Part shown: positions 8,601 to 14,975 of the stretch, piece after piece
Numbering within the stretch: the first letter of the stretch is position 1
Layout: the number at the start of each line of letters is the position of its first letter
Assembly: GCA_000310025.1 (NCBI GenBank)
Contig: FN649751.1
Location: forward strand, 3,587,739-3,602,713
Source of the DNA: Ectocarpus siliculosus
Taxonomy: Eukaryota > Sar > Phaeophyceae > Ectocarpales > Ectocarpaceae
Length of the DNA stretch: 14,975 bases
Direction of reading: 5' to 3'
Position numbers and translations under genes: made by a program
The notes under the pieces: model-generated
Databases searched by the model: none
Seen by the model: the letters and a program-made list of their open reading frames with translations, nothing else
What the model was told of the DNA's origin: nothing

Positions 8601-11005
8601 CTCTTGCTGCGGTGGCTTTCGGGAGAGCACGCACACGTTCTCCTTGTATTCACACACAAATTCACGCGGTTGACTCAGAGTGGTACCCGGCAAGGTGTGC
8701 TTCATTGCTGACGCCCGACACGGACGTGCACATCTTACAATGAAAATAAGATTTGGCACACCAGGTGATCAGGTGTCTAGTAAGCCGAAAGCGTGTCTTT
8801 TTCGTGGATTCTAAGGCTTTTAATTGAGCCCCGTCCCCCCCGTCCCCCCGCACTAGGAGTCAAGTCACGAACGATTTTGGCATCGAGTGGATGAGGCGTC
8901 ACCTGGGGGACGAGTACCAGATCCACGTGCTGGACTTTGAGGTAAGAGAAAACAACGGATGCATGTGTCGTGTTTGAGTCAGAGCCGCCGGCTCAACAAA
9001 CCAACTCTAACATGTGTTGGCCACACCGCCATGCCCTACCCTCCTACCTTGCTCTCTGAAGAATATGAGAGTTCGCTTGCCAACACATGATACCTAGTTG
9101 GCGTCGTTGAAAATATAGTCCTTGGTTTTCAGACTTGACGCCTGTTGCAATTCCCCATCTGATTTGATGCTCTCTCTCATCCTAAGGGGGTTTTGGAAGT
9201 CCCCGTGCTCAGGGAAAGTTTTCAGAGTATTTTTTTGAGGTCGGCAATCGCCCCGCCTTGAACGCCCACAACGCAGAATGTAGAGGAGTTTGGTAGCAAT
9301 AGTGTACGCACAAACCAACGCTGACGAGGGTTGTATTAGTCTGCCGGTTCGCATGCGCGGGACCAGCGTTGAAAATAATAATCACTCCACACAGGACCCT
9401 GATGATCTCTCATCATCAAACCCCTCATGGCACGCAGGACAAGAACGCCATGCACATCGACGGGACGTTCATACCGTTGGGGCCGGGAAAGGTTCTCGTC
9501 AACCCGAAGCGACCCTGCATCACCGGAAACCACAAGTCGTTCTTCACGTACCAGGGCGAGACAAAGGTGCGCGGAAGTGGTGCCGCCTGTCGGAGTTGTT
9601 TGCAATAGGCACACTCGCCTCCACGTCCTGGGTCTGCCATTGTATCGCACGCTCTCCGACTTGACCTGTGCTGATGCCCGCCCTTCTCCACGGTTCGGCA
9701 TTTTGAGTGAAAGGGGTGCGTGGCCGGTCGACGGCCCAATGGCTAGATCAAGCATTACTGAGTGAACATCTTGTCCTGTCCCTGCCCCTCCATGGACCAA
9801 CAAGCCGCTCCCATACTGTTTTTGTTCAAGAAATCAGCATCCCGAACATGCGTGTTTCCGTACGCTCCGGTGCGATACACACGCGTTAAAGAAGAACAAA
9901 AACAATTCGCCTGGGAAAAATCATACCCAAGCAGGTTGACCGCCCACCCCCCACCCCATTTCGGCACAATTTTGACCTCCGGTCCGCCGTTCCGCCAATA
10001 CACTGCTGTTTTGTTCGCACCAGGAGTACGCGCTGCCGGACATGTTCAAGGGATGGGACATCTTTGTGGCGGAGTCGCCCGTCCTCCCCGAGTCCCACCC
10101 GCTGTACTTCACGAGCCCGTGGACGGCGAGCTGCAACGTTCTCCTGCTGGACGAGAAGCGGGTCGTGTGCGAAGCGTCGGAGGAGCCGACCATCCGAAAG
10201 TTCAAGGAGTGGGGTTTCGACGTCATCAAGGTTTGTGTGTGTGTGTGTCTACTGCTTTTGGCGTCGACCGCGCTAACCGGAAGGCCAATGAGAAAAGTTC
10301 AGTCAGTGTGTGTGTGTGTGTATTTCTTGTTAGCATCGACCGCGTAAAGCCGGCTGCCCGATGACAAGACGTCAGTGGTAGCCGGTACAATGTGTGTGTC
10401 GCTTTGGATCGGCTCGTGTTGGTTCCTGTCGTGTGAACGATTCGCGGCAACACGCGGATGTATGGTTGCTTTCGGTTTATACGTGACTTTCTGACACGAT
10501 GCGCTATCTTCCGGGAGAGTCGCCACTTAGAACTGAATGTAATATATGTAGACGAGTGTATGGACAAACATACACACGAGTCTGGTGGTGACGTGACGCT
10601 GATGTGTATCCACCGCTAGTTTATTCCATGGGCACTTGGCCTCAAATGCAGGCGACATTTCCAGGTCCTTCGCCGCAAGTGGACGTATTCAAACATATTT
10701 CGCTTCAACAACCACCCACCGAAATGCAACATTCATACATTCATTGTTTCTGAATTTCAGTTTCCCTTCACACCCCCAGTGTCGTTCAAGCCCCACTCGC
10801 GGACCATCGACCGTCGCTTGGGTAGGGAACTCGTGTCGCCGACCGACCTTCTCTCAGATCACGTCGTGCTGACAACTCGCAGCGACCCCTAATCAACACG
10901 ATAATACCACAGGTGCCCTTTCGTCACTTCTTGCCGTTCGGAGGGTCCTTCCACTGCGCCACGTGCGACGTCCGCCGCACTGGGACCCTCCAGTCATATT
11001 TCTGA
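5473..11005 (+). CDS. GATM: Glycine amidinotransferase (L-arginine:glycine amidinotransferase), mitochondrial-type, eight exons
   Basis: The enzyme moves an amidino group from arginine to glycine, giving guanidinoacetate and ornithine. Exons are 5473-5887, 6139-6302, 7761-7928, 8493-8584, 8857-8941, 9438-9566, 10024-10230 and 10913-11005 (TGA 11003-11005). All introns are GT...AG, all phases agree, and the product is 450 aa (human GATM is 423). Conserved blocks in order are [12 protein letters not shown] (87-98), EGVTVRRP in exon 2, TPDFES and MPRD before intron 2, [19 protein letters not shown] in exon 3, [10 protein letters not shown] and GRDIF in exon 4, GIEWMRRHL in exon 5, MHID in exon 6, LLLDEKRV in exon 7 and [18 protein letters not shown] at the C-terminus. 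The catalytic triad is intact: Asp275 (in GRDIF), His314 (MHID) and Cys435 (FHC), matching human Asp254, His303 and Cys407. Residues 1-45 are rich in Arg, Ser and Ala without acidic residues, as in a mitochondrial presequence. The ATG has G at -3. The loop across the exon 3/4 junction is about eight residues shorter than human. The substrate could be another amine such as taurine; that is open. Confidence 0.96.
5569..5586 (+). repeat. In-frame GCA trinucleotide repeat coding poly-Ala in the presequence
   Basis: Six consecutive GCA codons encode Ala33-Ala38, flanked by GCA-ACA before and AAG-GCG-GCC after. The repeat lies in the dispensable targeting region, so length variation between strains would be tolerated. 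Confidence 0.9.
6365..6386. repeat. Inverted repeat in intron 2 (7-bp arms, 8-nt loop)
   Basis: AGGGCCC and GGGCCCT are separated by eight bases, 63 bp after the intron 2 donor. The arms could form a hairpin in the pre-mRNA. No function is evident. Confidence 0.5.
6540..7215 (-). mobile_element. Degenerate Ty3/gypsy-type retrotransposon pol (reverse transcriptase) fragment, antisense in GATM intron 2
   Basis: Read on the minus strand, pieces of a gypsy pol region appear in correct order but in changing frames. First is [19 protein letters not shown] (about 7180-7118), the segment that precedes the RT domain. Then come [15 protein letters not shown] (about 7070-7024), LIQHSTS (about 6990), VVVPKK followed by a stop and GGVRIT (about 6965-6930), and SLFDMKG-stop-LHQITV (about 6822-6780; FD at 6811-6816). 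These are followed by PQGSSAAPG (6673-6699), LDHLIVF (about 6605-6625) and [12 protein letters not shown] (about 6585-6550). In the catalytic Y/L-D-D box the second Asp is His. Several in-frame stops and at least two frameshifts show it is dead. No LTR, integrase, RNase H or target duplication was recognised. The 7216-7600 flank on the same strand may hold more of the element, but I could not align it. Confidence 0.88.
8993..9110. repeat. Extended inverted repeat in GATM intron 5
   Basis: An 11-bp perfect arm pair, CATGTGTTGGC (9011-9021) and GCCAACACATG (9079-9089), is bracketed by a second pair, CCAACT (9001-9006) and AGTTGG (9096-9101), and a third, TCAAC (8993-8997) and GTTGA (9106-9110). 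The loop contains CTCTC...GAGAG. The structure could be a MITE-like insertion, a terminal hairpin of another transposon, or a small-RNA precursor. A CTAGT at 9094-9098 resembles a Helitron-type 3' end, but the rest of that signature is not seen. Confidence 0.7.
10234..10376 (+). repeat. Degenerate 72-bp direct duplication with TG runs in GATM intron 7
   Basis: Two units each start with a TG dinucleotide run (10234-10248 and 10306-10321), then a T-rich stretch, then TCGACCGCG (10264-10272 and 10336-10344) and a CCGG-containing segment. The offset is 72 bp. The first TG run starts within four bases of the exon 7 donor at 10231. Confidence 0.75.
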
Positions 11006-11660
11006 GCCGACAGTATCACCACCCCCACCACCACGAACACTTTGTGATCAGAGCTTGGAGAAGGCGCATGGCGGAGCGTAGGACAGGAGTTTTCCTTTGT
11101 GAAGGGTGTGGACGGCTAAGGATAGGGTTATCGGAAAGAAGTCTGATTTAGAAATATCAAGGTCACTCGTCGGGGCCTAACAGAGGGACGGCAGAAGCGT
11201 TTTGTGTCGACATTTCAATCGTTGTTTTCGTTGTCGTTGGTGCTTGCACGGAGGGGGGGGGTGTTCTTGGTTGTTGTGATAAACATTGGTTGGTGTTACA
11301 ATGCCTCGATACCTCTATCCCTATTGCAAGCGGGGAAAGGAGGGAAGTTGTGGGGAGGGGGGGCAGGGACCAAGACATGCGTGTCTCAGCATGGATGAGA
11401 CAAGGCGTACGAACTGTACTATCACAGCGTTCATACTATGTTGTTATGATGGCAATGCGGTAGCTAATGCGCTTGGCCGTATTCAAGTGTGGTTCTTGTG
11501 ATGTACCTAAAGGTTTAGATGAACCAAGTTGTGTGGACTGCGTGCTATCTGCTCATCATGTATACTCGATTTGCTTGTATGAGATAAGCCCAACGTTGTT
11601 CAAGAACACGCCGTTGATGTCGTTGTTCATATTTGAAGCTGCGCATCTGTGTCGGCCGTA

Positions 11661-11666
11661 AATAAA
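11661..11666 (+). terminator. Candidate polyadenylation signal AATAAA for the amidinotransferase mRNA
   Basis: The canonical hexamer lies 656 bp after the stop codon. A second copy at 12437-12442 is an alternative. Use of AATAAA in this lineage is uncertain, so this rests on motif and position only. Confidence 0.25.
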
Positions 11667-13324
11667 CCGCATCATCGATGTGGGAGCCACTTTTGAGCGG
11701 AACAAGCACGGACACCTATTCTTCCCGTGAATGATGATGGAGTTAGAGCAATGCGCAACCTGGTTCAAGCCTAGGTGGCATTCTGTGATCGATCATTGCT
11801 GTGTCCGGTGCCTCACGTGCCTTGGTGTGCTTCGAGATGTTTTCAAAGCATACATGAATAGTGACGTAGACGATGCTTAGAGAGGATTGATATAATGATG
11901 TAAAGAGGATCGACCAACCGATCAATCTACCGGCAGAGTAGATGAACCAACTTTCAAGGTTGCAAGCCTGCCGACGATCGTGATTGAGCTTGGCCTGGTG
12001 TATCGTTTTGTGGAAAGTTTGTCGGTGAGAGAGAGTCTGGTCACATTTGTTTCATTCGCTTGTCGTTCCTAGAGAAGGCTAGAGAGGACGATGAAGAACG
12101 GGCGAAATCTGTGCAAAAAGGGAAAGACAGCATCGCTCGTACATTTTCACAAGAAAAGTAGCTCGTCTTGTACGTAGGCTTTTGGTGATGGTGTTACCTT
12201 TGGTATGGCCATCATACGGTGGTACCGGTCTGCCCCCATTTGCCACAACGCGTTGAATATTTTGTTAACAGTCTCTGCAAGTACCTTGACGCTCTGTCTA
12301 CCGTACAAAAAACCGTGCAACGGGTACAGGTTTTGTTTCGGGGGCCTTATGGGCGCGATGATGGGTGCTTCGTGCCGAAGAGTAAATGGATGTTGTTGTT
12401 GAGCCCTCCTCTCCCCTCTATACACGGTATGTCTAGAATAAAACTCAAGTGTAGGCCAGGCGTAAAACGTCCTGCTCTTGTGCGAAAGTGTGAAAGTACT
12501 TTCGTTGAAAGAAAGTGAAGGTGAATGAATGGTGTGCCATCGATAGGAGATGCACATTCATTCTCCGAAAGAAACCGAACAGGGTCAGAGCCAACGAGGG
12601 AAAAGAGATCATCCTTACAAGCCCCATTACTTCGGATGGCCGTCTGAATCTGCCTCCTTTGTCGCGACCTATCTATGTACCCTTAGCAGCAGAGAAAAAA
12701 GTGGTCGGTCGCCGCCGCATTGCAGCTCCCATCGCGCGCGACTTCGGGTAAAAGGCTCGCCGGTCTGCATGGCTAAACACTGAGCACTGACTGTCTATCC
12801 CGAGCTCGAAGGCACTCTATTCGCAATGTCGGGGGCGGTGTGAAAACCGACCGATGTTACAAGTGGTTCCGGGTTCTTGAGCGTCCCGCGTCTGAGTACC
12901 CCTTCTCGCAGCGGGAGACAATCCTCGAAACGCAGCGGCAGCATCGGCTAGCAGCGTAGCAGCAGCGCAGTCACCCCCAGCGCTGAAAGCTTTCCATGGT
13001 CCGCTTGTTTCGCAGCTATCTGGATCTTATCAACAAGCCACCAAGGTAGCACTACTGACCAACACCTTCGACGCGACGGGCTGCGTTCGAATCATATGTC
13101 TGACTATATCGCCACGTATCTGGCTCGAACATCGCGCATAGCTAACCTTGCTAACCAGGCCCGGACATAGAAGAAACCTCTCCGGTTTTCATTGGACGCG
13201 TCCCGCTTGTGCAAAGAAATCAGCACAAACCAGTGTCATTCAGACCTTGGGGCGTGATTAACCACAAGGCTTACAGAAACGGGTAACTCTCACACAACAT
13301 TGTCTACCGTTGTTTATTTTCCAA

Positions 13325-13349
13325 CTCTCTCCCTCTCTCTCTCTCTCTG
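13325..13349 (+). repeat. CT-dinucleotide microsatellite
   Basis: A nearly pure CT tract with one CC interruption lies in the non-coding stretch. A shorter CT run appears near 14389-14403. Confidence 0.85.
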
Positions 13350-14503
13350 TTTCAAGTGTAGTCTAGCGGCGTATGGCATCTACCCTAGGGATCCGCCTCA
13401 AAAATCGCTCGGGAAGAACAAAATAGATGAATATCTCAAGCCTACATCGAAGTTCAGCACATATATACACCAACCAAACATCGACACCGCCGATTAAAAG
13501 TCGACACTCACGCCTTCACGACAAGGAAAAAAGAGAAACAAGTACTCCTCGCCAGAGGCTCTGTTCGGCTGCAAGAAAACAAAAAAAAACACGTACAAAG
13601 TACGGCTAGCGTGTGACGAAAGCAACTCCCCGATATTTATCCCAGCCGAAACGGCTTGTTCGAAAGCTGTTCAAACAAAAGCGCATCTGTTCACGTCGTC
13701 AGGTAACCCAAGCCCAACTAGGATAGCGCCAACTTTATCACCTTGGCAGCCAAGAAACAGACAGAGGCCCACATCGAATTCAAGGAGAACTATTGCCCGC
13801 GCCTTGCCATGCCCGCATCCCAGACAGACCTTGAAAGCGAAGCGACTTCCGTATCGGCACTAGCAGCCCACCGAGCAAGGATACGCACACGAGCCTCGAG
13901 CAAAAATGAGAGATTTTACTCGGCGGTGGCAGTGCACATGCATGCACGGGGGCACACTAACGCCAAGAAACCCAAGATTGATTGTACACAGCGCACACGT
14001 AGTGGTGCACACCGAAAGCCTGCTCCGCTTTCGTGCGTGCAAGTCTCGGTTGCGGCGGGCCTCTCTCGCTCTTCATCCTCGCAAAAAAATGAGGTGCCCT
14101 GCAAAAACAAAACGTACACGGAGCTGGGCAGTATCTCGACGCATCGACCACACAAGGCTTCGTGCATGCCTCCCAGAGACGATTGTCGACCAAACTTGTC
14201 GCATGTTTCGTGTTGCAAGACCTATATTATTCGCCGTTCTCTTCTACAGGTAGACGCCCTTGCGGCACTCTAAAAACACCCATCTAAATCATGGTCACAT
14301 AACCAAAACCACAATACTCCCGCCTCCTCCACTCTCTGTATCCACCCACCGCCCCCCCCCAAACCGCATGATACGTCCGTGTGCGTGTCTCTCTCTCTAT
14401 CTCTTGTGAGACATGCTGCGGGTAAAACAAAAAAGAGACAAAGAACAATATACATGCACCATATCCCACTTGGTCTGCATGTTCTTGCCTCCACCCCGAG
14501 CTC

Positions 14504-14532
14504 AGGCTCGTTCCTCGAACGAACCCGAGCCT
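14504..14532. repeat. Hairpin beside a minus-strand AATAAA
   Basis: AGGCTCG (14504-14510) and CGAGCCT (14526-14532) form a 7-bp stem; inside, CGTTC and GAACG can pair as an alternative. On the minus strand the stem starts five bases after an AATAAA (14537-14542), itself about 140 bp past the stop of the minus-strand gene. A 3'-end processing structure is possible but unproven. Confidence 0.4.
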
Positions 14533-14684
14533 CCTCTTTATTCCGCAGCAGCTACTGCTTCCCTTCACCCTCGTCCCATCGCGACTCTCTTCTAGCCTGT
14601 GGAGAACTGCCTCGTCACAGCAATGAATATAATTAGAAATGCACAGTTACATGTATTAATATCAAGCATGTATTTTCTCCTTGT

Positions 14685-14871
14685 TCATTCCTCCTCGCCG
14701 CTGCCTTCGAGTGACTTCTCGAACTGCTTCTTGATGCGGGCCAGCTCCTGGGGTGTGAAGAGAGACGACTCGTCCCGCCGTGATCGTCCCGTCCCAGCGG
14801 CGGCAGAAGAAGAACCGCGAGCGCTACCGCCGTCCTGCCCTTGCGACGATGATTTCGAGTAGTCAAAATCG
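14685..14871 (-). CDS. C-terminal exon of an unidentified minus-strand gene, 5'-partial
   Basis: Read on minus, about 62 residues are open, from DFDYSKSSSQGQDGG through a Ser/Ala/Gly-rich linker and RSRRDESS to an amphipathic, charged helix (FTPQELARIKKQFEKS) and an acidic end, with TGA at 14685-14687. Third positions are strongly G/C, as in the two recognised genes, and the C-terminal helix looks like real protein rather than shadow. A CAG acceptor (ending at 14872 on minus) could open the exon at 14871; otherwise the frame continues into the poly-C read of the end run. I do not recognise the family. Opposite-strand frames over the same DNA lack these features. Confidence 0.5.
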
Positions 14872-14893
14872 CTGGTTGGTGTACACGTCGTCC

Positions 14894-14975
14894 GGGGGGG
14901 GGGGGGGGGGGGGGGCCCCCTTATATTTTTAAAGGCCCCTACGGTTGAACACCTTGGGGGGGGGGGGGGGGGGGG
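14894..14975. repeat. Two poly-G runs at the right end
   Basis: Twenty-two G residues (14894-14915) are followed by five C, then about 35 bases of ordinary sequence, then 20 G residues (14956-14975) to the end. Together with the left poly-C this looks like low-quality contig ends or true G-homopolymers that stopped assembly. Confidence 0.9.

Larger units (their letters stand above)
11006..14684. other. Long non-coding stretch: probable convergent 3' UTRs and intergenic DNA
   Basis: No open frame here shows family motifs, splice-consistent exons or GC-rich third positions. The left part is probably the 3' UTR of the amidinotransferase and the right part that of the minus-strand gene ending at 14685. 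Possible AATAAA polyadenylation signals are 11661-11666 and 12437-12442 on plus and 14537-14542 on minus. Other contents are a perfect palindrome GAAAGTACTTTC (12492-12503), AGC/GCA-rich sequence (about 12930-12970), CT repeats and a TGCATGCA-containing stretch near 13940. No tRNA or rRNA was recognised. Confidence 0.55.

Noticed and set aside
13075-13105. GTTCGAATC similar to a tRNA T-loop/B box
   Set aside because: The flanking 5-bp stem does not pair, and no D-arm or acceptor stem was found.
13743-14273. 176-codon plus-strand open frame
   Set aside because: It has no domain or family motif and no GC-rich third-position bias, and it lies in a probable 3' UTR/intergenic stretch; likely chance.
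1-14975. CRISPR arrays, bacterial operons, prophage or IS elements
   Set aside because: No regularly spaced repeats, no Shine-Dalgarno-linked ORF series and no transposase other than the gypsy remnant; the spliced gene structure is eukaryotic.

Overview
The window is eukaryotic nuclear DNA. Conserved protein motifs are split among short exons with GT...AG introns of about 250 to 1460 bp. Gene density is low, microsatellites and homopolymers are common, and a decayed Ty3/gypsy retrotransposon piece sits inside an intron. Frequent introns of several hundred bp, GC-rich codon third positions, a heterokont-like ASAF motif and a gypsy pol type I associate with algal genomes all suggest a stramenopile, most likely a brown alga. 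That assignment is inference, because no rRNA or organelle marker is present. The 22-C run at the left end and the 20-G run at the right end suggest this is a whole contig bounded by homopolymers.

Layout. (1) 446-2840, plus strand: the 3' part, five exons, of a gene for an RCC1-repeat (beta-propeller) protein whose N-terminus is not visible. (2) 2841-5472: about 2.6 kb without a recognisable gene, holding the RCC1 gene's 3' UTR and the promoter of the next gene. Just before the ATG are a palindrome, a CCAAT box and an inverted repeat. (3) 5473-11005, plus strand: a complete eight-exon gene for glycine (L-arginine:glycine) amidinotransferase, 450 aa, with an arginine-rich mitochondrial-type presequence and the Asp/His/Cys catalytic triad. 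Intron 2 carries an antisense, multiply broken gypsy reverse-transcriptase fragment. Intron 5 carries a long inverted repeat, and intron 7 a TG-rich direct duplication. (4) 11006-14684: about 3.7 kb with no convincing gene, probably two convergent 3' UTRs and intergenic DNA with simple repeats. (5) 14685 to about 14871, minus strand: the probable C-terminal exon of a third gene running off the right end.

Nothing links the genes into an operon or shared pathway; they are ordinary nuclear neighbours. The most interesting biology is the amidinotransferase itself. It is an animal-type phosphagen and guanidino-compound enzyme in what looks like an alga, with a presequence that mixes mitochondrial features and a heterokont plastid-like motif. 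No CRISPR array, tRNA, rRNA or bacterial-type operon was found.
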